A stretch of 64,000 nucleotides of DNA, taken from NCBI RefSeq assembly GCF_963966145.1, contig NC_091052.1:15686001-15750000 (forward strand), read 5' to 3'. The DNA is from Tenebrio molitor. Taxonomy: Eukaryota > Arthropoda > Insecta > Coleoptera > Tenebrionidae. The notes under the pieces are model-generated. The model did no database searches. It was not told the origin of the DNA and was given only the letters and a program-made list of their open reading frames with translations. The translations under genes and the position numbers were made by a program. This document shows, in pieces, positions 47,553 through 57,846 of this stretch. Numbering within the stretch: position 1 is the first letter of the stretch; each line of letters begins with the position of its first letter.

Positions 47553-48559
47553 AGCGTGATCAACAAGGACTGAAGCTGTTGGCAGCAAATGACAGCAAAA
47601 TATTCCCAAAAAATGAAATTTTTTTGTGCGTCAGTATTGGCACCCGCTGCAAGTTGTGAATGTCAAAAAATTTAGGTTATGTTACGAGTTGGTAGTTTTA
47701 AAACACGATACGTACAAAACGACCAAAAACAGTATAAAATGTAATTAGCGGTACTTAATAATGGCCCACTGTTTCGATATTCATAAAAGCGACAGGCCGT
47801 GCCCGCATGCCCCTCCTGAGAAACAGAAACATGTTTTATGCGTTATTATTTTCGAGTTGAAAGTCTGCGGGATGCAGGGATTAGATCCGGGAAAATTTGT
47901 AAGGTTGGAACTTTAATTTCTTCTTTAAAATGGTTAGGCAACTTCCATATGACAAGCCTGTAAAGTAAGGAAAAGGAATGACGTGATTTTTAATGGTAAG
48001 GATTATTAGGCCCTGCATTAAACGTGCCCAACAAAGAACTTTGGATGCGTGTGTTTTACATAAGAATCACGCCTGTTTGGAGTGAAAGCTTTCGCACTGA
48101 CTTTCGAGGGTTTTGTTCCATTCTACCTCGAACATTCTCAACTACATCTTCTGCCAGTAGGTTTTGCCTTTTTCACATCACCTGTTTGTAGGTAACGTTG
48201 CACCAATCTCGTGCAATGCTGCCTAAACGCGACTAATCTACCGCGCCGCCCAAAGTACCAACTGGCTCGGGGAACATTTGTTGAAATTGGTGCAATATAT
48301 CGTCCGTGTTCCGTGGAATACTGCCAACCGTTAGCAGCTTCAAAATTTCCAGTCCGAAAGTACGCCATACCAATAAAAATGTCTTGCTCTAGTGTAAAAA
48401 CCATTTTCATTAATAAATTGATACAAAAATGACACTTGATTTTGAAGTTTAAATTTGCCCGTCAAAATTGACAACTGAAAATGTAATGCTACCAACTTCA
48501 CTGAAATTTTCATCATGTTGTCATTGTTGCCAACAGCTTCAGTCCTTGTTGATCACTCT
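47553..48559 (-). mobile_element. Mariner-like element carrying a DUF4817 helix-turn-helix domain
   Basis: Terminal repeats AGCGTGATCAACAAGGACTG then AAGCTGTTGGCA at the left and the reverse at the right, bounded by GTATATAC on both sides (47,545-47,552; 48,560-48,567). Because the boundary is a palindrome with TA steps, either a TA duplication (mariner type) or an 8-bp one is possible. The coding frame at 48,410-48,138 lies at the right end on the minus strand. The ends resemble those of the GGGTGATCAAGAAGGACTG MITEs. Confidence 0.8.
48138..48410 (-). pseudogene. DUF4817 domain protein fragment
   Basis: The frame starts MKMVFTLEQDIFIGMAYFRTG and contains NGWQYS and FRQHCTRLVQRYLQTGDV. This is the pattern of the insect DUF4817 helix-turn-helix domain (FTxEQ..FI...YFRTG...G.W.YS...FR). 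The usual middle (C.EQF...FP) has been altered. The protein stops at about 90 residues, with no DD[E/D] catalytic domain following, so it is a relic. Confidence 0.75.
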
Positions 48560-48842
48560 GTATATACCTGGGTACCCGTTTCAATTTAAATTTGGAAATG
48601 TTTGCCGAAACTCGGCCAAACAGCCAACATCCATTCTTCGTTATTGAAAACACCATTACGAAAGTAAGACTAATCTTTCATGTTTTGAACTAAAAATCAC
48701 ATTTGCTTTAAAATTTGATTCATAGTGACAGTTATTTGACGTTTATTAGCTGAGTTAGCAATGATACGAAAAATCTGACACTGTCGAAGTCATAGCCGCC
48801 CCTTATCTAAGTAATTGTTGATTGCACCGTATTTATAATCAT

Positions 48843-50722
48843 TTGCGAAGATTGACCTCAAAGCTAGCCTGTTTTCAAAGTCGTAATATTGTAAATTCGT
48901 ATTTATCTCCACGCCAACTTGGAGTGGCAACTAAACTAGGATGCGAAGCAATAATTCATACCACACGAACCTTTGTTAATAATAATAACTATCAAAACCG
49001 TGGCAAAGTTCTTCTTAAATTAGATTTCAAAAACGCCTTTAACTCAGTCGAACGGGATTGTATTCTAAAAGAAGTCCAATGTCATACCCCACTTCTGTAC
49101 CCTTATCTTTATCAATGCTATAGAAATCCTTCAACTTTATTTTTCGGTAATCATTTAATTTCTTCTTCTGTTGGAGCCCAGCAAGGAGAGCCCTGCGGTC
49201 CCATGATTTTTAGTCGTGTCATTCAAACAATTGTTTCATCTTTGGATTCTCAACTGAATATATGGTATTTAGATGATGGAATCTTAGCTGATTACCCAGA
49301 AGTAGTTTTATCCGACTTTAAGAAAGTTATCAATTTATGTCAGGAAATTGGCCTTGAATTAAACTTTAACAAATGCGAGATCTTTTGCTGTTCTGGAGAC
49401 ACAGATTTAAAAGTCATAAAGGAATTTCAAAATTTAGTACCAGGCATTAAAATCTGTGACCGAGAAGGTTTATTTCTTTTAGGCTCTCCAATCTTTGACC
49501 AAGGTTTCAAAAACACTGTTGAAAAAACTATAATTACAGTTGAAAATCTTTTAAACAAAGCTGAACCCCTTAAGAGACACGTATCTTATACTTTAATCAA
49601 AAACTGTCTTTTCATACCAAAATTTAATTTTTTATTAAGAACAACTCCATTTTGGAAAATTTCTAATTATGTTAATTCAATTGATTCTTTTTTAAAGTCT
49701 TGTTTAGAGAGAATACTTAATTTACGTTTAACTGATTTACAATGGCATCAGTCCACTTTACCGATTAGATTTGGTGGTCTGGGAATTCGTCGCATTTCCG
49801 ATATTTGCCTTTCATTATTCACCATTATGATGAAGCTTTAGCAGTCTGGGATGTAGAAAATGAGAGCGAAAGAGCAACAATCCCACAATTTCAAACGAAT
49901 AATTGCCAATGACTTAATCTTTAATTCACCTAGAGCCTTGGCTCGTTTTAAGGCTTTGCAATGCAGAGAATCAGGATCTTGGTTACATGCAATACCTTCT
50001 CCTAATATTGGTACTCTTTTAGATAACACTTCCTTCCAAGTTTGTATTGGTTTAAGATTGGGTTGTAATATTTGTACACCTCATATTTGCAAATGCAATG
50101 CGAAAGTTGACGAAATTGGCACCCACGGTCTAAGTTGTTTCAAAAGCAGTGGTAGATTTTCAAGACACACTGAAATTAATTCCATTATCAACCGGTCTTT
50201 AACTTCTATTCATGTGAATTCAACTTTAGAACCAAACGGACTGTCTCGGGATGACGGAAAACGCCCAGATGGGATGACTTTAGTACCGTGGATTAAAGGT
50301 CAACCTTTGGTTTGGGACGTTACTGTTGTAGATACACTTGCAGACAGTTACGTATTGAAATCATCTGAAGTCTCAAGTTTTGCCGCTGAAATGGCTTGCA
50401 AACGCAAACATAGCAAATATAGTTCAATCATTTCGTCAAACTACGTGTTTAAAGGTTTAGCATTTGAAACCTTAGGCCCTTGGTGCAAAGAAGCCATCGA
50501 TTTCATTAATGTCATCGGAAACCGACTTATCGTGGAATCAGGCGATTCAAAATCAAAGAAATTCCTTTTAGAGAGGATTTCCCTTGCCATTCAACGTGGA
50601 AACGCTGCAAGCATTCGGGGCACTTTTCCAGATTCCGCAATATTATCGGAAATTTTTGTATTATAAAATAAAAATGTTGTGTAATTATGTTATTAAATAA
50701 TTTTGAGTTTTGAAATTTATAT
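48843..50722 (+). mobile_element. RLE-type non-LTR retrotransposon, 5'-truncated
   Basis: Present only in unit B; in A the flanks join near 33,400. The ORF from 48,843 encodes reverse transcriptase, with KLDFKNAFNSV, QQGEPCGPMIF and the YLDD box near 49,265-49,276. At about 49,830 a single frameshift moves the frame. The second part (to 50,666) has a CCHC-type knuckle (near 50,065-50,135), then KRPDGM and WDVTVVDTLADSY of a restriction-like endonuclease. The RT-knuckle-RLE order is that of the R2/R4/NeSL/Hero group, which usually target specific sites. The 5' part is missing, and there is no poly(A) tail; the 3' end is ...TTGAAATTTA. A divergent C-terminal relative is at 32.1 kb. Confidence 0.85.
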
Positions 50723-51206
50723 TAGTGTTTGTCAGTTACGTTAGTTTATTTTAAGTTAAATTAATCCATTTTCTTACTTCAAAAGTTCTGATTTGTTCCC
50801 TAAATTGCATTGGAGTACAACCAAATAAATAAATAATTACTAACGGTAGTAACGTTCTGTGGTAATAACTTTTATATTTGACAGCCTAATTTATGAGGAG
50901 GTAGAGATTTTTAAATTTTGTCACAGACTGCGTCTACACATTTTATTATAAGGTGAGAGGGTGACACTGCTGCTGCCCTCGGTCTTTTAAGCCATCCATG
51001 GAATGCATCTTTTTTTAAATTTGTCTCCAGAGACAGATTGGTGGTAGGTGACAGCTTGAGCGGAGTTGTTAGTTTAAAAGTTGATTCACTTTTGTATGGC
51101 AAAAACAATAATAAAAATAAAGTTTAGTTGAGTCTAGATTTATTTAAAACGAATTGCTACATCTTTCTGTACTTCATTATTGTGGAGTAAAATTACATCA
51201 CAGCTC
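50723..51206. other. Ancestral flank downstream of phosphatase 3B
   Basis: Copy of about 33,410-33,949 with small indels. No gene. Confidence 0.45.
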
Positions 51207-52530
51207 TTAAAAGACCTCATCAGAAGTACTGCAAACATCATTTTCTCCAGGCAAGTTCTCTTGAACTATTTCATAAAGCTGGTCAAGTTTGCAGAAACTT
51301 GAACACCCCGGAATGGTTAAAATTTTTGGTGTAGCTTTGGTGTAATCTTGATAATACAGCTGAAAAAGATTGTTAGACATATTCAAATCAGATTTTTTGA
51401 CAAACATACTTTTAATCCGTAGTCGCCGTCAATGTTGTGGATTTCAAAAAATATCGTAGCTCCAAACGGAGGTACATGTCTGTAAAACACATTCAAAATT
51501 CTCAACATTGTTCCAACATTAAATTCGTGAGCCGAGTACAAAAAAGCCTTTCTTTCTTCAGGTAGATTGCCGTCACGTTTTGATATGCTGTCCTCTAGGA
51601 TTTTCTTAAGTAAGAAACCTGCAGACAATTTTTTCAGGGTAGGATTTGCAGTGGAGAATTCATAATCCACAGACGCTGCCTCTTCTAAGAGTTCTGGGTA
51701 AATTCCAGTCGCCCAATCAGGCAATTGAAGGCCATAATCGTCCTGAAGCACGATAGGATAATAATTAAGATATAATTAAATACGTCAAGCTCACTTCGCT
51801 TTTGAGGGTGAAATAAATACTTCCTGCATCTCTTGGCGTGGTTACCTTAAAACCGGCATATCTGCTTAGTTCTTCGTAAAGATTCTTGTACCCATCTCGT
51901 ATTTTTTGGGCGTCTTTAGATAAAACGTACTTGAAATACGCATTGATATAATCGGCACAGTAAGAAAATGCGGCTCCTAGAATGCCCCCAGCTTGCTCAA
52001 TGTTAAACGGAATTGGTTGCCAGTTTAGATCCGGTGAACCGAATTCGGTGGGAAGTGGAGGAAATAGTGAAGTCAATACCAGTTCCAATGACATTTTTGT
52101 TCTTTTTAGATTCGTCGAAATTGCGTAGATTACATCGGGGCTGTACTGTTCAGGAATTAATTGGCCGTAGGTTTTCCGAAGATATTTACCAATTTCATAT
52201 TCTGTTTGTTTGCCTTTCTGTATTGGAAAAATTAACGTCTATACCTTTCATGTTAAAAATCATACTCACATTAGTTAATTGACTGTATCCGATAGGTTCG
52301 TATGTTTCTGATAGATACAAATCGTTCGGAAAGACGCTTGCTTTATCCGGTGTGCGATTACCATGTCTAAATAGCTAAAACGAAGTGTCAAAAAAATTCA
52401 AATTGGATTGACTTGTACTTACGACGTGGAGTAAAACTAATGTGTCATTTTTTTTTGTTGCAACACGACCTGCTAAAATCGCAGTTGAGAAAATGCAAAC
52501 AATTTGAAAAAGAACTAGTGCTCTCTTCAT
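51207..52530 (-). CDS. Secreted histidine acid phosphatase, copy 3B
   Basis: Five exons (52,530-52,423; 52,374-52,270; 52,217-51,795; 51,742-51,410; 51,359-51,207) give 373 codons. The start MKRALVLFQIVCIFSTAILA is a signal peptide. RHGNRTP follows at the exon 2 start, and SAHEFN is conserved. Exon 4 is undivided, as in type 1. The protein is clearly distinct from types 1 and 2 in the middle (for example ESTEFGSPDLNWQPI region). It points away from 2B on the opposite strand, as in unit A. This is the only working-looking type 3 gene, since 3A is frameshifted. Confidence 0.92.
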
Positions 52531-53207
52531 CTTCGAAAAACAAGTTGAAAACGCCAAAAGCGAGGTATTTAAAGCCAATCTTGAACAATCTTTTTATTGC
52601 AGTTAATTAGTTAGGTAATGTTTCACAATATTTGCATATAATCAGACCTCGTCTAATAATCTCGTTTAATTTATTTGTATTTAATTTTGATAAAAAGGCA
52701 GCTCGTTAAGTACAGCCAAACATGAGCTAAAGCTTTATACAATAGCTTCAAACATTCATGTTTGTCGTGACATCCACAATTCATTTAATAAATTGATACA
52801 CTTTTATTGTTTTTTATGTTCCAGATTTTCGCAAATACATACTATTATCGTCAAAGATGTAACTGCAAAAACAGAATGCTTTATCATTTTATTAGTCAAA
52901 TTTTTTTAAACTCATTTAGCTTTTTTTAGAAAAGTGTGATGTCATGGACAACTTGGTGGTGGGAAAAAAATCCAAAAAATAAATGCTATTAATGTTGTTT
53001 TATTGTTACAATGAAGAGTCGCAAATTATGTGACAGGAGGACTCAATATTGTTAGGCTTTTTGTTGAAAATATTTACTTGGCCGCATGGAAACTTCCAAA
53101 GGGCATATTCAATGATATGTTTGGGTTGTTAAAGTGACATTGTCTTCAACACAGGTTCTTCAATATTAAATGTGTCCATTTCTAGAATTCTAGATGATCA
53201 GCTGTAT
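52531..53207. other. Intergenic upstream of phosphatase 3B
   Basis: Copy of 35,270-35,949; AT-rich, includes the promoter of 3B. Nothing else recognised. Confidence 0.45.
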
Positions 53208-53735
53208 TCACACCATCTGGACTAACATGCTGAAAACGTTAAAAAAACTCTTATGCCATACATTATTTACAGTAATCTTGATTCTATTATTTTCCCTGTT
53301 AAACTCCTGTCTCAGCATTTCGGCCCCGACAGCAAATTTCGATGCACAATAGACATTCAAAATCCGGCAAATCCGGTACCAAATGTCCCAAGAGGCTGTT
53401 AATGTGGAAAATATGACCGTCAATTTTATAACGACGCGTCACTATAATGGCATCTCTCGTTGCCACTCACAAACCAAAAATGTTAATGTCGAGGACTTCC
53501 TTTCAGATTTTGGAGAGACTGTTGTTCAACATTATGCCTGCGTTGTTAATAAGGATGTGGACAGGATTGTAATTGTCACACACGTATCTACTTGAAAAAT
53601 GAAAAGGTTCTGACAATGTCCTTCTCTTTGGACACGTCCGCTTTGACGGGATGCAGTTTGTCCGTTTTGTTACAGAGACTCGGTCAGTTTTTCGTTGGGG
53701 CTGCATCGCCGGTCGATTCCGGCAACAGACACACC
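53208..53735 (-). pseudogene. SDR pseudogene fragment B
   Basis: Partner of the fragment at 36 kb: CDNYNPVHILINNAGIML, KIDGHIFHIN-like, KFAVGAEMLRQEFNRE and KITV pieces in different frames. The start with the dinucleotide motif is missing. It has its own additional deletion (a shortened stretch near 53,515). Because A and B share it, the SDR fragment was already beside phosphatase 3 before the tandem duplication. Confidence 0.8.
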
Positions 53736-53849
53736 TTCACCCTATTAAAGAAACATTACCTACCAATTTTCCTTCAATATTATCAATAAAAAAAGAAATG
53801 AAAGAAACAACATGCGATCATTAAAATGGTTGTGCAGCATGTACAGTCC

Positions 53850-54160
53850 CAAGGAGGATAAAGTATATAATCTTGTCAAAAATAAATTACTCCCTATGAT
53901 TTAGGGATATTCGTTACTAGTTTGTTATAAATTTGGTTAGGTTGGAGGCTATGTCGTTTCTGGTGACAAACAAAAGATATCGTAACCGTAAGGCAGCGAA
54001 TTCCTTGGAACAGTTGCATATGGCTCTATTTCTCGCTAAGTGATGGATATTTTTTCGTTTCACAATCAATTTTTGTTTCTGGTGGCATATTTAGTTGGAC
54101 TTAATCTCTCAATTCATAGTAACCAACCTTAAGCATTCAAAATTACTTTTGAAAATTCTA
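53850..54160. other. Sequence beyond unit B, nothing recognised
   Basis: AT-rich DNA after the end of the duplication; no gene or repeat identified. Confidence 0.4.
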
Positions 54161-54572
54161 CCGGGTGATCAAGAAGGACTGTTTAAGTTGGCAATACAAT
54201 TAAGAACATTTTTTTAACAACACTGCAACCGGATATGTTTTGTGGGTTTATATGACAGATATCTGACGTAGCATTAATAGACAAAATAGTAAGTTATGAG
54301 AGTAAAAATTAACGGCCAAAAGAAATCAAAGTTGGAATTTGGAATAATAATCTAAAAATTAACTAAAGGAAATTCTTGTACTCCCCATTTTGCTCTTCTC
54401 TCGAGCGCTTCACCAACATGTTTTATTTAATTTGAAATGTCAAATTTGACTTGTCACCCTCTACGCTTGTTACTGATGCGGCTGTCGTCAACAACCGGAA
54501 GTTACTCCAGTTGTACCATTTAAAAATAAAATTCAGTATTACCAACTTAAACAGTCCTTCTTGATCACCCCG
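54161..54572. mobile_element. MITE, GGGTGATCAAGAAGGACTG family, copy 3
   Basis: Same ends as the 45.5-kb copy, with TA on both sides (54,159-54,160; 54,573-54,574). About 185 extra bases sit in the middle (about 54,280-54,485) relative to copy 2, so a second insertion or an older longer version is likely. No coding frame. Confidence 0.8.
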
Positions 54573-55459
54573 TAGTTGTTACATAATAAAAAAGTTATGT
54601 CCCTAAAAGTTCGAATTCTAGGGAGTAATTTATTTTTGACACGAGTATACTATACTGACCTGCGAATGCTTTTTCACATTTGACACAAGCGCATGGTGCT
54701 ATCAATATTTTAAAATTTGTTGGCAAGTTGAGACAGATGTCATTACAAATTTCAATTTTGTAATTGTGTTCTTTTGTGCTTTCTTGTTTTTTTTGCATAT
54801 TTATTCCTCCGTTTTCATTTTGTTTTTCCAGAAACAGTAAAAATAGGAAATTTCAAACGTTCCTGGGATGTCACACTGGTTCTTAAGGGAAGCGATAGGT
54901 ATATTATTTTTGCATGCGGGATCAAGGAATGGTTTCATAACAGGAGCTAATCTGGTATTCTCATAATCTGATGCATCAGATAATAAAAATTTTTGTTAAA
55001 TCTACTCCAGCAGATTCCAACGCAATTTGGGGAGCAGATCAGAACTTTTGAAGTAAGGAATTGGATCAATTTAACTTTAAATAAACAAACTTTCTTAGAT
55101 AAGGGACGGCTATGACTTCGACAGTGTCAGATTTTTCGTATCTTTGCTAATTTAGTTAATAAACGTCAAATAATAACTGTCACTATGAATCAAATTTTAA
55201 CGCAAAAATGGTAAATGTATCAACCCAAGTAAACCTAAAGTAAAGTTGGTTTTTAATTCTAGAAAAATGTATTTTGTATTCTTTGAATCGTCATTTTTAT
55301 TATAAAATATATTAAGAATACATTTTCATAACCATCTGTATTATGTGTATTATGTGTTCAAATAATTTTTTTATACAACTGACATTAAAAGAAAGTGACG
55401 TTTTTAGTGGAAGCTAATTTGATTAAAAATTGCTCTTTATAACTTACTGTGTTAAAAGT

Positions 55460-55805
55460 GTTTATTTTTCACTTTAGTATAATTGCATGATAACTCCTAG
55501 GATACGAAATACGTAAACATGTCCATAACAACCGGGGAATAAAACAGGGCGTAATAAGAATAAGCGGGCGTAATGAATTCATGACGCCCTCATCAATTCA
55601 TAATTGCAAAGATGCCAATTTTTTTTTTTTTGAAGAACACGTATAGTGAAAAATAAAATCTTGTATGCACCACGGCGTCACCGAATGATTACGCCCATCG
55701 AACGATATCCATCTCTCGGGCTAAAGCCCTCGAGCTGGATTCATCGTTCTCCGGGCGTAATCATCGTTGTAACGCCCTTGGTGCATAAATAGCTATTTTG
55801 TAATA
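55460..55805 (-). mobile_element. Element E (copy C), internally deleted
   Basis: Reverse-strand match to 29,645-30,326 lacking about 400 bases that include the coding exon. It keeps six GGGCGTAAT-type motifs in both orientations within about 260 bases (near 55,548, 55,565, 55,580, 55,690, 55,754 and 55,780). It also keeps the stem around CTCGGGCTAAAGCCCTCGAG. Probably a non-autonomous form. Confidence 0.55.
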
Positions 55806-55857
55806 TCTAGTTGTTAAAGTTGGCTTTCCGGACTGTTTGTCACCATGTAAACAACCT

Positions 55858-55900
55858 TATAACGGCCGGAGTCCGTTATGAGCGGGAGCGGCCGTTATGA
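55858..55900. repeat. Short palindrome, ATAACGGCC arms
   Basis: ATAACGGCC and GGCCGTTAT enclose CCGTTATGAGCGGGAG-type sequence. It may be the end of a foldback element; no partner found. Confidence 0.35.
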
Positions 55901-56344
55901 ATGACTAAATAACTATAGCAACGTAGATGTAAACTTTATTTTTCAACTTTTTTACAAATGGTACAATAATTAATGTTTAATGATATGGGACACACCTTGA
56001 ATTAATCGAAATCCGTATGCCACTAGCAGATGTAGACGGGATCGAAGATGATGCTTCAGAATTTTAACACCAACACAAGCGCGATTTTGCAGGGAACAAC
56101 GATGACCTCACTTGCTCTGCGGCCAGCCGGACATCGGGAATATCTTGATTGCGATTTTTTATTGATTTCATTCACTTATTTTCAACGGAAAGTTAAGCGT
56201 TGAACAAATTTTTTTCACAAACAACGGTTGACATGACGACGTCCTCCGCACACTTATTAATCATTCGGTTTTTTCGATAGCGTTGAAAAAAATGTATTTC
56301 AAAAAGATAATTGTAAACGAATCGTAGAGATATTACAAAAACTA

Positions 56345-56465
56345 TTGTACAATACACGTCCGTTAGGGCCTTTACAGCCTCGCCAGTATTATTCGACTCG
56401 CTCTGCGAGCTCGTCTCACAAAATCTCTGGCTCGGCAGTAAAGGCTATCCTAACGGACTTCTACT
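56345..56465. mobile_element. Foldback element, TCCGTTAGG arms
   Basis: ACGTCCGTTAGGGCCTTTAC at the left faces AAAGGCTATCCTAACGGACTTC at the right. The inner arms include CTCGCCAG and CTGGCTCGGCAG. About 115 bp, non-coding. Confidence 0.6.
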
Positions 56466-56969
56466 GTAAAATACTATTTTAACACTAGTAAAAAAAAAAC
56501 TTTTATTTATTATTTATTTTTTATTTATTTATAAATGTTAAAGTGGCTCTATTTGCCGCTTTTTCAATATCTGCGGGAAATCTGTCGGCGATATCGGCAT
56601 CGTTAACGTCGTTTTCTTTGCATTCCATGTTTACGAATGCAATAATGCGGAATTGAAAGTGTTTTACAAAACGTAATGAAAACTTTTTTGACGTTTCTAA
56701 TAAAAAAATGTCAATACAAGACTAGCTACCTGATTTTTGCCGCAGAAATTAAAATAGACATCAAAAATACGACTGCGTTTTTTAATGCAATGCAAACCAG
56801 TTGTATAAAAAATAGATTTTTTGTTCGACACTGTCAGAATTTGAGAATTTTCTCCTATGTGAACAGATTTTGATGAATTTGACAACTTGTCAAAACGAAA
56901 CGTCAAGCTAATTTTAAAGATTTTCAGCCATTGGAGCTTTTGGGGGGGCTCGTCGAACAAAAAAACATT

Positions 56970-57100
56970 GTATTCAACTCGTTCTTGTGTAATTTGCGCT
57001 TTTTTGGCACTCGTGGACCTTTAAAACTCTCGTTTCACTCGAGTTTTAAACTGGTCCACTCATGCCATAAAAAGCCCAAATTACACACGAACTCGTTTTT
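56970..57100. mobile_element. Foldback element, CGAGTT arms
   Basis: AACTCGTTCTTGTGTAATTT at the left is matched in reverse near 57,075-57,098. Inner arms CTCGTGGACCTTTAAAACTC and GAGTTTTAAACTGGTCCACT follow. It interrupts the copy-C sequence that is continuous in A near 29,590. Confidence 0.65.
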
Positions 57101-57157
57101 GACCAACATCACCTTTTCTATTCAAACGTTTCATCACTTTCACTATGAAAATTGCTA

Positions 57158-57444
57158 AAGTGGTCGTCGAAAAATAGTCAATTTTGACTTAAATTGTAAA
57201 TCATTTTACTTATAATAGGATAGAAGAGAAAATCTTATAACTATTATAAATAATTCCATTATACCCTCTAATTTTATTGCCCCTTTGTTGTGCAGTGCCG
57301 ACTCAAAGAAGAACAAACATCAGGTAAATTGACAACCCCTACTTATTTATGGAATTATTTATTGTAGTTATAAGACGATTTTCTCTCCTACTGTAAAATG
57401 ATTTACAATTTAAGTCAAAATTGACTATTTTTCGACGACCACTT
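57158..57444. mobile_element. 287-bp MITE with TA duplication, copy C only
   Basis: AAGTGGTCGTCGAAAAATAG and its reverse at the right end start arms of about 110 bp. TA flanks both sides (57,156-57,157; 57,445-57,446). Unit B near 44,205 and unit A near 29,527 show the site without it. Tc1/mariner type by the TA. Confidence 0.88.
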
Positions 57445-57846
57445 TACTACATAATTAATATACAGTGTGTGTGTCGCATTTAAGATGAAGACAGCTTGAT
57501 AGTTTCGTTATCTGTAGAGATAGAGAACTGAATTTTTGCAGTGTCATGAAGCAGCATGAAATTTATTTAACTGCAAGCTGTCAACCCAGCAACTTCGTGA
57601 TTGGGTTCAATGTTGTTCAGAATCCAACTTTAAATCTCGGTGTCGCGTTTCAATGCAACAATATTTATCTTAAGTTGTAAATTTGTATTTTTAATTTTTT
57701 GAAATTTTGGAAAAATTTTTAAATTGAAACACTACATTGAGCTGTAAGCGTTGCTTATAATGTTTTATGCTTCTTTTATAATTTTCATGGAATAATTGAC
57801 TAAACATATAAAGTTCAATGACTGCTTTATTCAAGATTACGGAAAG

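Larger units (their letters stand above)
37751..53849. repeat. Segmental duplication, unit B
   Basis: Direct tandem copy of 22,473-37,406. It lacks A's insertions at 28.96 kb, 29.65 kb, 31.95 kb and 36.5 kb. It carries its own: a P-like element (44,923), a DUF4817 element (47,553) and an RLE retrotransposon (48,843). Coding exons differ from A by a few percent by eye. Confidence 0.92.

Noticed and set aside
56340..57100. CRISPR-like or array-like palindromes
   Set aside because: Arms are single inverted pairs with no regularly spaced direct repeats, and this is animal DNA.
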